A stretch of 64,000 nucleotides of DNA, taken from contig NC_051123.1 of assembly GCF_014839805.1 (NCBI RefSeq), positions 11,824,727-11,888,726 on the forward strand. The letters are read 5' to 3'. Position 1 is the stretch's first letter; each line of letters starts with the position of its first letter. The notes under the pieces were generated by a model, which was given only the letters and a program-made list of their open reading frames with translations, ran no database searches and was not told where the DNA came from. The position numbers were made by a program, and so were the translations under genes. This DNA comes from Manduca sexta. Taxonomy: Eukaryota; Arthropoda; Insecta; Lepidoptera; Sphingidae. This document shows, piece after piece, positions 21,748-33,369 of this stretch.

Positions 21748-22329
21748 CAGCTGTCAGTACGTAAGTTTGTATCTTAACTACCAAAAAAGAAGATAATTGT
21801 GAGAAGAGCACGCAATAATAATACACTTATAATATCGCTACACTTTGAACTGGGTTACGATATATATATATATTCATTAATACGGGCTCAGCAAAAGACT
21901 ATACGACATTTGATGGCAGAGAGATGTCCAGATAGTAGATAATTACACCTCACCAATCGACACAATTATGCCTGTTCTGTAAATAGTTAGGTGAAACATT
22001 TACCACGGCCGATACAAAAAAATCATATATATTTAAATTTATTCCATCTATAATACATACAGAAAAAAGCCAGTCTCTAATCGAATAAACCAAATCATAA
22101 CACAACCAATATCATTCTTGTACCAAAACAAGGAATAGCGCGCCCTCCCGAGGGAGACGAGCCCAATTCCACCGAACAAGGCAACTTCTCGGCTTCTATT
22201 AATAACGCTAACGTATGGACGGATCTACGTATGGAGATCTCTGCAGTGTGTTGGCAATGTTGGGTTGTTATAAATATTATTGGTTACAGTGTATCATAAT
22301 CCGCTCATGTCAAACAAAATGTTTTTGTT
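21748..22329. other. Unique DNA with a family A fragment
   Basis: Positions 21908-21982 carry a short, diverged family A piece in reverse (AGAGATG, CACAATTATGCCTG). A TA run lies at 21861-21873. A CpG-containing patch at 22135-22230 stands out. No gene seen. Confidence 0.4.
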
Positions 22330-22565
22330 AGTATGGCGATGTAGAGTGTACATAGGGTTAGGGACTCGGTCCAATGCTTCCTTGGATGATGCTATACTCC
22401 CGAGAAATATTGGACCGAAAGGCCGTTGAAACCAATAAAACTTCACCCCACGGTGATAGTAGAGATATTGCGTATTTTCCCTGCGAAATAAGAGTGGTAA
22501 CGTAATGGCCGTTTTCATGGATTCGAAATACAGCGGACGCGGCGGGACTGCAATGCGACCTTGGC
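22330..22565 (-). repeat. Family H LINE-like fragment
   Basis: GTAGAGTGTACATAGGGTTA followed by GGGACTCGGTCCAA matches, in the same orientation, GTAGAGTGTATAATGTATAT and GGAACTCGGCCCAA at 54121-54162. Further left-to-right similarity with the GC-rich body of family H is weak. Confidence 0.45.
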
Positions 22566-23569
22566 GTAAACAATATATATACTGGTTAATATAAAATATG
22601 TCGTATAAAGGCGTCGCGCTCGACGCTAGACTTCACATAGAGTCGAGAGTCACCGTCGCGTCGCCCAGTCCGCTGTTTGGCGAAATCATAAATCATTTAA
22701 CACTGTCATGATATATAGACAAATTTACATAGGCATCCCCTAACAATCCATCTGGCCAAGTCATGCAAAGATGTAAGAAAGGAGGTGCGACAATGTAACC
22801 AGCAGAATTAATGTATTTCTTTGTAATGATATTATTTTCTTGGTCCTTAATATTTATTTTATTTCATTTCTGATTCCTAACAATTTCTATCCAAAAGTTT
22901 GCAATATAATCCAATAAAATTTGTATTATTTCACAGCCTTTACATTCATAAAATGAAATAAAAAATATAAATAGTAGGAGGCCTGACATCTATCACTACT
23001 ATCGACTATCACTTACCACCAATTTTGTAGCAATCAAACTATCATGCACTTTACTGTTCCTGTTCGGAATGTATGTAGAAAAAACCAACCAGAGGAACTG
23101 TGTATAAATTTAAATGATGAATGATTTTTTTAATATAATTTCCTTCTGAAACGAGTCATAAAAATATTAAAAACGTATGTTTGTTTATGAAAAAAATATG
23201 AACATATTTAGTTTTAAAAACCGGAGATTTTTTTGGCAATTCGTTTGATTCATACATTATTAAAGTACATTTGTGAGTAAATATTAATAGCTCTCTATAT
23301 TTTTATACTAATTTACTCTGTTTATATTCGTGACTCCAACGTCACTCTGCCTCTATAAGTAATCATAGTATAATATTATGGTAAATAAATAATAGATGAT
23401 TGGAATAATTATATTAAATCTGATTAATAATTTTAAGAACTCGACATATTCAAAAGGTACGCATTCACAGGACTCTAACAGTTAGCAAGATAAATAACGT
23501 ATTTTCTCTCATTATATTCAACACTTATATATAGCATAATGACCAATCCACAAACAATTAGCAGTTAGT
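22566..23569. other. Unique AT-rich DNA, no gene seen
   Basis: A small CpG patch at 22605-22675, otherwise AT-rich. Nothing recognised. Confidence 0.45.
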
Positions 23570-23762
23570 ACACCCATTTCTCGCCCTATATTTATTAAGA
23601 AATGTATCCAAAGTAACAACTGTTCTTTAAAGTGAATAACCGAAATAACTATTACCTTAAATTTAGCGTCCCCACCACCCCCTTTCGCCCCCTATTCATC
23701 TAGAAATGAATCCAACGGATCGACTGTTCTGTGAGGTGAACGACCGAAATTTTAATTAACAT
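23570..23762. repeat. Diverged tandem duplication, offset about 108 bp
   Basis: The stretch from 23573 (CCCATTTCTCGCCCTATATT, then AGAAATGTATCCAA, AACTGTTCT, GTGAATAACCGAAAT) recurs from about 23681 (CCCTTTCGCCCCCTATTCAT, then AGAAATGAATCCAA, GACTGTTCT, GTGAACGACCGAAAT). Divergence is considerable. The unit is not coding. Confidence 0.6.
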
Positions 23763-24819
23763 AGGCAGCCACCGAGACGTGGCAGCAGCCAGCAATAACC
23801 GGTGTGACCCGAACTACACTAATGTGTACCTCGTAACACCACGCTGAAGGCCGCCCCATGATATTTGAAAGGTGTAGTTCAATTTTGGCATGAATTAATT
23901 TATTTGGCTGTAAAACTCAAAATAGTAATTGATTGTTTGGCGAGTGGCAATTACTTGGACGACGTTCAGTCTCCCTCTGTATCCAATTAACTTTAGTTGA
24001 AATTTACTAGTCTGTAGAATGTGTTCTTACAGTTTAAATTGTCATTTAATAGATATATTCTGTTCACAGGTTTCCTCATTTAAAAGACAGCTAAAAATAT
24101 CTGTTAAATATAATATGTTTATTATTAATATCATTATTTGAGACTTAAGCATTAAAGTTCGTAAAATGTTATATTTATTCAGTTAATAGTATTGTTGTAG
24201 TTTTGGTTTTTGAGTATTATTTTATTGTAATATTTTTTTCTCTAATAATTGTTATTCTATTTCGAATATTTATAGTAATTAAGCCGGAATTGAAATATTT
24301 CTTGCATGTTGTGTTCACACTAAGAAGGTTGTTCACCTTTGTAAATAAACATTTGTAGACTTTACTACCAGTTCTATGAACCATAAACATGAATCGCTTA
24401 GTCACAGATTCTAATTATTTTGAGACAACAAAAGATATTGTGATGCCCCATCTACATTTTAATATTGTAATCTATGAACCATTTTTTACTTTTCTTATTT
24501 TTAGATAAAGGTTTTTCAATTTTCAATTTTTCAATATGTTGTTTTGTATTTAATCACTTGAGTTACAATAAATGAAACGGTTTATACTCATCATCGGGAT
24601 CGTTTTATTCATCCAATCTACCATCCTCACAATATATTTATAAATGAAATCAAAATCTCCGCGAGACACTTGATAGCAAAGCGTTCGCACATAGTAAACA
24701 ATACGCAGAAATTAAAAAATATCGCATTGTGCCTTTCTCTTTGGTTTCGCGGAGAAAGTGCCTTATTTATATCGCCGAACCTTCGTGAGGGGCGATTGAG
24801 CCATTGGGTGTCACATGTT
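23763..24819. other. Unique AT-rich DNA, no gene seen
   Basis: GC-richer at 23765-23865, then AT-rich. The small frames at 24217-24405 and 24627-24827 have no recognisable features. Confidence 0.45.
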
Positions 24820-25045
24820 GGGTCCACCGTGCCTTTCGACCAGACGTTGAACCGCCCCGACAGATGCTATACGTCGGGCGACTGCTTGCCGAGTCCCTAA
24901 CAGTATATACTACATCCTACAACTCCGCGGTGACCATCTTCGGCGCATCAAGGATGGCTGCGGGCTTCCTCTGACGGAAGTGTCTGTTGGAATCCGCAAC
25001 GGCCCCTGCGTGGAGCCGCCTAACTGCATTGCCGTCTTAAGGTTT
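24820..25045 (+). repeat. Family H LINE-like fragment
   Basis: GCCGAGTCCCTAACAGTATA, ATGGCTGCGGGCTTCCTC and AGTGTCTGTTGG-x-ATCC, then CCCCTGCG and GCCGCCTA, follow in the same order as the reverse complement of 54000-54170. This is a GC-rich body in AT-rich DNA, probably a LINE fragment. The family is not identified. Confidence 0.55.
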
Positions 25046-25931
25046 TAAAATGTCAGATACAGAGTTATTAATACCTATCATGGCAGAATTCGGCGTTCGA
25101 AAAACCCACATACTTGAAAAAATATTTTTGTAAGCAATGAAATGTATTGAAATTAAATTTCATTTGAACTTTGTGTGTGAATAGAATAATCCATAATTAG
25201 CATGGAATGTTATAACAATTACTGATAAAGCAATAGGAGAAACAAAATCTTTAAGTAGATTCTATCTACAACTCAATCTACGTAAAAGCCTGTGTTCAGG
25301 ATGAAACTGTAGAGGGTATAAATAGTAGAATAATAATATTATATCTATAAATATAAAAGTTTTTAAAATCATACAATACTGCCAGACACTAATGCGGTAA
25401 AATAAAATACGCTTTACATAGTACTATAGATTAACAAAATGTAACGTTTACCTCAATATTCCTAATCTCTTACCTCAACACATATCTGAAGCACATAAAA
25501 CCCCAATCTACCCTACAATTCTTTATCGCACACATTGTCTTGTTTAAGGTGAGTGGGTGCGGGGAAATTGCACCTAATGTTGATTGGATTCGTTTGTACG
25601 AGAGGCCGGCGATGGTTTGCAGCAATATGCGGCCCCAGTGATTGATTTTGAGGTTAAGTTTCATTCACTATGGTAATAAGTTGTTTCAACTTTGCGATGT
25701 CGGTAAAGTATTCTGATACTGATTACTATAAAGTGACTAAAGGTATTGATCATAGTTTAGCATTAGCGCATGTTATGGCCCGTCTTAAGTTCTACCCCAA
25801 ATCAAGCAATCTGTTGTTGAAACTTATCCTATAAAATTTTCTACTGAGTTCTACAATATGCTTGAAATATGACATTGTACATCATCAAAGATTTATTTTT
25901 AGCTGCTAACAAATATACAATCGCTCGCTAA
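25046..25931. other. Unique AT-rich DNA, no gene seen
   Basis: Nothing recognised apart from chance-level small frames. Confidence 0.45.
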
Positions 25932-26290
25932 TCTATAATATAAAAATGAATCGCTGAATGTCTTGCTAAGTGCAAATCTCGAGAGCATCTGAACCGATTT
26001 CCCTAATGTTTTTTTTATAATATTCCTTGAAGTACGAGGATAGTTCTTACGGAGAGAAAAATTTAAAAAATTGCCTGAAAAAGTCTAAAAACAACACTTC
26101 TATATTCCCATACAAAAGATTCGTAATAATACTTAAAGGTCAATTTGAACTTTAATACCATACCATAAAGTTTAATTTTTGGTCGAGGGGTTCCGGGAAG
26201 ACAAAACAATTGAGTGACGTTTAGTATTGTGCTAATATTAATGTCAATATGTCGACCGTTAGGCGGTACGAAGTTCGCCGGGTCAGCTAG
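25932..26290 (+). mobile_element. Non-autonomous Helitron
   Basis: 359 bp. It starts with TC (TCTATAATATAAAAATGAAT) directly after an A and ends in CTAG directly before a T, the A|T insertion signature of Helitrons. A short hairpin lies just inside the 3' end: GGCG at 26262-26265 pairs with CGCC at 26276-26279, 11 bases before the end. There is no terminal inverted repeat, no target duplication and no coding frame. The 5' region with CTGAACCGATTT is typical of abundant lepidopteran Helitrons. Confidence 0.85.
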
Positions 26291-26324
26291 TAACTTTCAT
26301 AAAGATTTTTTATATTACATTTAC

Positions 26325-26440
26325 GCGAATGTTTGACATGGAAATACAACTAGTAATGTTATCTCGGTTTTTTATAGTTCAATTTTCTCCCGAAGTTTCA
26401 ACGACTTTGCAACCTTCATTATTACGGGACGGACTGAGGT
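26325..26440 (+). repeat. Element D fragment
   Basis: TTTACGCGAATGTTTGACAT, TCTCGGTTTTTTATAG, TTTTCTCCCGAAGTTTC and ACGACTTTGCAACCTTC match the left arm and centre of element D. The right arm is missing. Confidence 0.55.
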
Positions 26441-26914
26441 GTTGGTCCAGAAAGTCAGTCATAATATTACCATTTATTTTGAAGCATATTTTATTTGTGG
26501 TCGGTTAAAACATTTGTTTGATGAGCAGCATTTACTCAGAAGTTGTGGAACAGGTCCTACAAATTGTATATCAACCTGTTTTAACCAACCTGACAACAGC
26601 AGTCTAGTTTCAGGATTCCTAAACACACAATTCTGTAATATCTCTGAAGCGTACCAGAAGTAATTTAACATACAAATTTAAATAAGCAAATAATTCCTCG
26701 CCGTGTACTTAAATATGCTCTCTGTACTCTATCTGGCGTATTGTAAATATTGTATTTGAAGCGGCGTGTACAGCAATAGAACATGACATTCTACAAAGCG
26801 GCAAAATTTTTTTAAACTTTCTCTTTTTACAATTTTTTTAATGTTTCTGATGAATTAAACTTAACAAAATAATAGCAATAAAAAAAGCGCCGCTTATTTG
26901 GTTTTGGCACGAAC
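26441..26914. other. Unique AT-rich DNA, no gene seen
   Basis: Two overlapping small frames on opposite strands (26439-26671) lack recognisable motifs. Confidence 0.4.
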
Positions 26915-27215
26915 AGTCGAGACGAATGTCCGTAGGTTCAAAACCCAAGGGCATACACTTCTTTTCTTAAAGTTATGTGTGTTTTTTTCGTGAATTGTCG
27001 CTTGCTTTAACGGTGAAGGAAAATATCGTGAAAAAAACCTGCATACCTGAGAAGTTCTCTATAAAAATTTTGCGGGTGTGTGAAGTCTACCAATCCGTAC
27101 TAGGCGAGCGCAGTGGACTAAGGCCTTATCCCTCTCAGTAGAGGAGACCCGTGCCCAACAGTGCGATAAAAGGTTGTAGCGTATACATAAATCTATACAT
27201 ACTGATATTACGCGT
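26915..27215 (+). repeat. SINE B, near full length (tRNA-derived)
   Basis: The head has GACGAATGTCCGTAGGTTCA with B box GGTTCAAAACCC. Then TTTAACGGTGAAGGAAAATA, CCTGCATACCTGAGAAGTTC and CTCTCAGTAGAGGAGACCCG. The 3' end is diverged (27165-27215) but still carries CTGATATTA. Confidence 0.8.
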
Positions 27216-27435
27216 GTATAAAATAAGACAAAAACTATAGGTTGGGATTTTGTACGATCATTGTACTTTCGTTTCAGCTACATTCATTAATCTCTTTACA
27301 CAAGCTTTACAAAGAAATTGTACTATTTATATTAAAATTTCTATTTTTGTAATGACAATGAACCACACTGGATGACATATAAGGGAGCTTGATGAAAATA
27401 TACTCACATTCGTATCTACAAATGATAATATGAGG

Positions 27436-27597
27436 CAGGAGCGAAGGTTCCATATAATCCGATTCGTGCCAAATTCCCTCTAGTCTTATGAAAATCTAAT
27501 ATTCACTGGAAAGTTTTGCAGACTGCATTTATTCATATTAGTAATATATAATATATGTTTCATCGGATTTCCTTTCGGAAAATTTCTTTCACCACTG
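27436..27597 (+). mobile_element. Element E, hAT-like MITE with degraded target duplication
   Basis: 162 bp from CAGGAGCGAAGGTTCCATAT to TTTCTTTCACCACTG. The flanking octamers ATATGAGG (27428-27435) and CTGTGAGG (27598-27605) agree at six of eight positions, consistent with an old 8-bp duplication as made by hAT transposases. Confidence 0.7.
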
Positions 27598-27605
27598 CTG
27601 TGAGG

Positions 27606-28087
27606 ACGCGAAGCGCGCCCGAAAGCACTGTGTCCGTAATTTCAAATTTTTCATGGCTTTGTTCAACTCTATTTATCTGACAGGCAAATAAAGTAAAATT
27701 GTATCTCAATATTAGCCAATCACAGCTTTATGTCGACGCTACACTCAAAAATAGACTTATTATCACAGCATTGTTTTGTAATTGGTTAAGTAACGTTTGT
27801 GAATACGTGCATATGACTTTTTGAAAAATAACCTTTTTGACATCATATCTACGACATGATAAGGTAAATATACACGAATATAATTTCTAATCAAATTCCG
27901 TTTAATTCATCGCAAACAGGCCGTCGGTCGACAGTTTAATCTGCCATTTCATTACGTTGAACCGTTCGTAGAATCGACTCTAATGTCTTTTCATCTGGTG
28001 CAATTATCGATTATTTTACCATTGGATAGAGTATAGACTAAATCTCGAGCGACTAAATACCATAGTAGGACGCTGGTGTTAGGTCCA
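27606..28087. other. Unique AT-rich DNA, no gene seen
   Basis: Nothing recognised. Confidence 0.4.
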
Positions 28088-28208
28088 CGTAAGTGTCTAT
28101 CCGGTTCAAAAAGGCCGGCATAATTTTGTCGATTGGCAAAGGATAATCGTCTCTCATCAGTAGATACTCTATCTAGCTCCACTCGACTTACAATCAGGAG
28201 CAGTTGAG
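28088..28208 (+). repeat. Family A fragment (3' half)
   Basis: TATCCGGTTCAAAAAGGCCG, GCATAATTTTGTCGATTGGC and CTTACAATCAGGAGCAGTTG match the 3' half of family A. Confidence 0.65.
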
Positions 28209-28344
28209 TCACATTGTTTAATAAGAGACTGTACCAACATTTATCAAAATGATTGCATTAACAATACATTGTGTTGCAAATGTGAGAAGCTTTTTTTTAA
28301 ATTTTTGGAACAATATGGAGGAATACCTAGTAGGATATAGTAGA

Positions 28345-28425
28345 ATAGGCCTAATCCCTCTCAGTAGTAGAGGAGGCCCGTGCCCAACAGTAGGATAGTA
28401 TATAATACAGGGCTGATATTATTAT
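28345..28425 (+). repeat. SINE B 3' end fragment
   Basis: CCTAATCCCTCTCAGTAGTA, GAGGAGGCCCGTGCCCAACA and ATATAATACAGGGCTGATAT are followed by an ATT tail. The head and body are missing. Confidence 0.75.
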
Positions 28426-29629
28426 TATGGTGGAATACCATAGATATCTTTAAATGTATAATACTTCAGGTACAGTCTCCAGAGCCAACAAAAAAATAAA
28501 AAGCTCGTCACCTTCAATCGGAATATTTTATGAGATGTCGTCAGTCAACACGGTTCGTTGGCGGCACGTCTCACAATATCCTTTGTGTTTCTATTTAAAC
28601 GGCACGTCCAGTAATGTAGGACCCTCGAAGTCGACGCACACCCTCTGCTGAGATCGTATTATTAACTGAATGCGGGGGGTGGGGGGTGTCAATATTATTG
28701 GCTATTCAAATATTGGAATGCGCTTGGGAGAGACCCGCTTAGAGACGAGGCAAACAAGATTGGATTAAGTAATTTTTATATAACGTAATGATACGATAGG
28801 CAAGAAGTTTGTTCGGTAAACGCAGCACATGCAAAAACTCTGTTATGCTTAAAGGGTTAAGCATAGGAATCACAAGCATTATGCCTCTCCGATAATAATA
28901 ATGTGACAGCGAGGAGTTTCTTCAATCGGAGTAATAAGCGGTACGCCCTGTAGTATGTAAAAGTATATAAATTGTAATATGCAGAGTAATTTAATGAAGA
29001 AATTTACACCATATACATGTCTCTACATCAATCCTAACTTTACATGGCCTATACTAAGCACGGCCACCTTGGATGTACGATACTAAACTCGTCTGAGTCT
29101 ATAAACATATAGAAAAGGCTCTTTTCCTGCAGCACAGTTAGTGTAATCAGTCCCCCTCAGCGTGTTAGATAGTAAATCTATTGCCATAAGAATATGATTT
29201 ATTTTGTAGGAAACTTTCCATCTTTTCAATTCACAAAATTTAATGACTCATTCTGGAAATCGAACCCCATCTCTCCCAATTAAAACGAGCAATCACTAAA
29301 CTAATGACTATAAACTATATTTCTTTCATAATAAAGAAAAACTCTTAAAACATTTCAATGCAACCAACTCAACGACTTACATTATTTCGAATGAAAAATG
29401 ACAAAGACTTTTTGTTGCAAATAACATTACCATGTAAAAGAGTTGATTTATGTGCGAATGGCTTTAAGAATGTCATGATCTGATTGATTAATGTGTACAA
29501 TGAGAGTTCAAACTCGCTAAAAGGGTTCAGGCGAAATAAATTACTAGGTGATAGCTGTTCTATGCTGGGTCGTATAATCACATAAGTAGCTGAATAAATT
29601 CAAAACTTCAAATCGCTTGTACATCATCA
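28426..29629. other. Unique DNA, no gene seen
   Basis: A G-run (GGGGGGTGGGGGG, 28673-28686) lies near 28680. A CpG-containing stretch is at 28520-28650. Nothing coding recognised. Confidence 0.45.
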
Positions 29630-29765
29630 TCATCGACCGCAGGATGTCCACACTGCAGAATATGAACCCCCCCCCCCCCCCACCCCCCCACCCAAAGATT
29701 TCCAGATCGACCTATTGGAAGCAGCCTGCATCCAGCAACCTCCCGCTACTTTTATTTGATCTGGA
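29630..29765 (-). mobile_element. RTE-type LINE 3' end interrupted by a poly-C tract
   Basis: On the minus strand a decayed reading gives AGGCWMQAAS-like residues followed by R-x-IWKSLG, the usual RTE C-terminus, and ends in a GAT-type tail (CATCATCATCATC at 29627-29638). A C-homopolymer of about 16 with two further C-runs (29668-29693) sits inside and breaks the frame. Confidence 0.6.
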
Positions 29766-30518
29766 CTTATTATTATTATTTAGACTTTAATCGCTTGTAC
29801 GCATTAATTAAATTGAATCATTGTGATAAATAAAGTAAATTTTCATATTTTTTTGGGGAGTAAAATGGAAGAACACAATCTTACAGAGGCGGTTTAAAGT
29901 TTTGATTTGTTCAGATACTGTAGCTGATTGTACACTATTCAATTTATTTCTGCCGCCAACCAGTATAAAAAATATTGTGTTTCGGTTAGAAGAGCATCGA
30001 AGTCGAGGTAAAGAATATAACGCAATACGACTTAGTATTTTTTGTTTTTTTTTGTTATTCAAAAGTAGGTTACTTAGCCAGAAGGATACAAAAGATAATA
30101 AAGCTAGCTCAGATCCTTAAGACGGCAAAACTAAATGTCACAAAATTCACTTAAATACTATAGACACACATAACTTCTTTTTAAAAAAGAGTTAAATAAC
30201 CAGTTACATTAAATGTCTACCACAACGCATACCGCGCTTCTAATCTGTACTTATATCAGTCCCATCACTATCCCCGGGACGCCCCATTTGCAATAACTTA
30301 TTGCCTTTTATTCCCGTATCCCGCCCCTCCCTCCGCGTCTCTATTCACCCTTTCCCTCCCTATCCCGTCCCGTGATCGTATGGCATAATTTAGGTTAATG
30401 CCGGATGAATCGACGAGCCTGATTATTCAGCATGCGGTTCCTAGTCAAGGCGATGTTTACACGCTTATTTGATCTTATAGGTTTACTGTGACCAATTAAG
30501 CTCATATACTCCGATATT
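29766..30518. other. Unique DNA, no gene seen
   Basis: A C-rich, CpG-containing stretch at 30255-30380 stands out. The 84- and 72-residue frames over 29808-30120 lie on opposite strands of AT-rich DNA and are not recognised. Confidence 0.45.
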
Positions 30519-30818
30519 TACTGATAGTAGGCCTCTTATATGTGAGAGTCCGCCTGGGTAGGTACCACCGCAATGTCTATTTCTGCCGCCAAGCAACAGT
30601 GTGTAGTCATTGTTTTGTTCCGGTTTGCAGGACATTGTAGCCAGTGTAACTACTGGACATAATGAGACGTAATATCTCACGACTCAGGATAGCGAGCGCA
30701 GTGGAATACCAATACTTTGTATCTCAAGGTGTTGGATGGTGTTTCTACTGTTTACCGGCCGTCGTATCTCTTACCATCAGGCGAACGGAACCTCGTCTCG
30801 TCATACAAAGCAATGAAA
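30519..30818 (+). repeat. Family C dispersed repeat, near full length
   Basis: The best preserved copy in the window. It runs from CTGATAGTAGGCCTCTTATA through GTAGGTACCACCGCAATGTC and GTAGCCAGTGTAACTACTGG to CTCGTCTCGTCATACAAAGC and an A-rich end. The 65-residue minus-strand frame within it (containing LLLGGRNRHCGGTY) is a by-product of the repeat. Confidence 0.85.
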
Positions 30819-32064
30819 AAACACATTCTGTTTAGAGTACAACAACTTCTACACAGGTTTATCTAAGTCGTGTCTACATTCTTTAATCGATTTATAAAGT
30901 CTAGCGTTTGATTTAGGAAACATTGTTCAATAAACTTCGTATTGGGTCCCTCGATATTCAATTTTTCATTGCAATTTTGCATTTGCATTCATTTTTATTG
31001 CAAGCTCGTCTCGTCATTCACAGCAATAAAAAATATATATATGGCGACTGAACGCACGGTAAAGATTGAGTGTCCTCATTCTAGCCCTCCCTACACCTTG
31101 AGATATAAATGATTTATATGTGTTTTGTTTTATAATGAGAGTCATAGTCGTGATATATATGTGTATATTGATATATTAGTCTTATGTGATAGGTTATTGG
31201 AGTTTGTGTACTTTCCCGGCGAGTATGATAAGGATATGGTCTTTATTTATTTTATATCGTCGTGACAAAGTGTACACCACTAGTCGTCTGTGTACTAAAA
31301 ACCGAATGCATTGTAAGATCTCTGCGTTTTCTTTCACAAAACATCTTATTGTAATAAAGTGGGTTCTAGAGCTTTTGCCCACAAAACTTGGTCTTCTCTT
31401 AACTTTGAAATTCTTATAAAGTATTGTCAAGTGAACAGATTTCCTCACGATATGCGTTTCACTGCAAATACTAATTAACAATTATTAATAATACACAAAA
31501 CAAAGAATATAATTCTGAGACATGTGCTCTATGAGATAACAAACTCAGAAAATATGTCATCCGATGTAAGCCTCGTTGACGGCCGGACTATAATTAATTT
31601 TATTACCTAACCAAGTAAATAAAAACCTACTTTACAGCCGCCACTTTTGCTTTTTCGTTTTATAGTTTATGTTATTAGTAAAAGAAATTAGTTCCATATT
31701 TTACCGCAATATGGCGATATTTTTGTCATCCTGGTTATGCTATAATAATACTAATGACATGTTCATAATCCTCTCGGACGCAGACAGTGAGTGCAGACGA
31801 GCGTTCATTAAATATAATTAATTATAAAATATTTTAACGCGGTTAATTATTTCGTGTTGACATGCGGGAGGATTAATTAATGTTTACTTGAAATCGTTTA
31901 CTTTTAATACATAAAATGTAAAGGTACCGGTGATATTTATGAATAACATTACCAAAAATAAATGCAGATAGGCTTATTTACAGCATAATTTATAATAATA
32001 TATGTTTTTTTTCAATATTTTTAATAAAACCCGACAAATTGCTGTTTATGTGGTGTGCCAGTGT
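30819..32064. other. Unique AT-rich DNA with a family C 3' tip
   Basis: Positions 31001-31037 (CAAGCTCGTCTCGTCATTCA, then AGCAATAAAAAA) are the last bases of family C with no body. Frames at 31186-31481 lie on both strands and show no motif. Nothing else recognised. Confidence 0.45.
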
Positions 32065-32115
32065 TCAGGTGTTCAATGGTGGACAGTATATAATACAAAG
32101 CCGATATTATTACAG
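32065..32115 (+). repeat. SINE B 3' tip
   Basis: GGACAGTATATAATACAAAG and CCGATATTATTA match the 3' end of SINE B. Confidence 0.45.
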
Positions 32116-32669
32116 TGTAATTGCCTTACTGACCCTTTTGCATGAGGAATGAGAAGTAAGAGTAGATTGCCGGGCTTATAAAGCTCTGATCGCACAAAAC
32201 GTAGTAAAGCTTCCATTCACGCCGTTTTTCTGTGATTTTCCTTCTTCTATAAAAAGATACATCGCGCATTTTCCGTTCATTTTCAATCTTTTCTTTCCCA
32301 GTGTTCAGTGCCAATAACTGATGCCGTGCCAATAATCCGACCCATGGCTTCGTATATTAAATTGTTATTCGATTTTTCATTTCCTTTTGCTGCAGTATTT
32401 CCCTATGTTTTGCTTTAGGGTAAATATTTATGCTTTCGTATTCCCTGCGATTTGAATATGAAAAGAGGCTAGTAGGTTGACTACGTTGTGTTCGTTTTTC
32501 TAACGAGACGTGAAATATAGGAAGGGGACCTACATTTTCAATTGCCTTTTTACACTTACACGATTAAATGAGTACACCGGATTTGTGTAGTACGGATTTT
32601 ATGTGTAGTAACGAGAGGGTTGGTGTTCCTCGATAGAATATAATGTTGGCTTTCCACCAGCTACCCAGA
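32116..32669. other. Unique DNA, no gene seen
   Basis: A 68-residue minus-strand frame (32126-32332) rich in Lys/Arg/Glu has no recognisable domain. Confidence 0.4.
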
Positions 32670-32890
32670 AAATACATCATCATCATCAGCCACATAAAGT
32701 TCACTGCTAACCATAGGCCTCCTCTAAAGTTTTCCAGATGGACCTGTCGAAATCGGCCTGCATCCAGCGTGTTCCTACGACCTCTGTCAAGTCGTCTGTT
32801 CACCTTGCAGGTGAACGTCCATGGCTGCGCTTGCCAGTACATGGTCTCCACTCGAGAACTTTTTTGCCCCATCGGCCATCAGTTACCCAC
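32670..32890 (-). mobile_element. RTE-type LINE 3' end with decayed Pol C-terminus and GAT tail
   Basis: Read on the minus strand across frames, the DNA still spells the typical RTE C-terminal order: a Trp-Arg-Pro segment, GR-type basic stretch, RW-x-DDL, a WMQA-like segment and DRS-x-WK-x-LEEAYG. It ends in GATGATGATGATG (32674-32686 on plus). Frameshifts make it a pseudogene. The longest minus-strand frame here is in the wrong register. Confidence 0.7.
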
Positions 32891-32908
32891 AAAATACGCG
32901 CGTTTGAA

Positions 32909-33051
32909 ACATACATACATACATAGTATCACGGCGCTATCCCATAGGGGTAAGCAGAGAATATGGATTGCCACTTTGCACGATTCTGGCATATTTTTGT
33001 CGCTTCCTTCACTTTCATCAATCTTTTCATACATTCCCGCCGGTTCAGGGT
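32909..33051 (-). repeat. Family G dispersed repeat with (CATA)n tail
   Basis: The reverse of the copy at 1083-1231: tail CATACATACATACATAG (32908-32924), then GAATATGGATTGCCACTTTG and CCGCCGGTTCAGGGTAAT. Confidence 0.7.
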
Positions 33052-33074
33052 AATTTTGGAATATTCCATTACAA

Positions 33075-33170
33075 TTATGATAACTGGAATAATCATCCCT
33101 CGTCAGTCGAAATTCTGTCTGAGCCCTACTCCATGTATCATCAGGTGCAGGGCACCTATCCAATGCCTAA
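33075..33170 (+). repeat. Family A fragment (3' third)
   Basis: ATAATCATCCCTCGTCAGTC, CCTACTCCATGTATCATCAG and GTGCAGGGCACC match the 3' third of family A. Confidence 0.6.
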
Positions 33171-33365
33171 ATAAAATTGCACCGTGTATCTGAAATACAA
33201 CTCATCGACATAGGCTCCTACAGAACACTATAATTAGGAAAACAGTAAACCTGTCGACGTGTGAAGCGGGTAAATATATTTTTACCTTTTTAGAATGACG
33301 ATTGTGAATATACTATTGTAATATTTGACTACTGTCTATTGGACAATATGCGTCACGTTTCCATA

Positions 33366-33369
33366 TGGG
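33366..33369. repeat. Target site duplication, left copy (TGGG)
   Basis: The tetramer just before the left LTR equals the tetramer just after the right LTR (38648-38651). Four bases is within the usual range for Ty3/Gypsy integrases. Confidence 0.85.

Noticed and set aside
32643..33053. 136-residue plus-strand open frame
   Set aside because: It is antisense to an RTE end and family G. No independent support.
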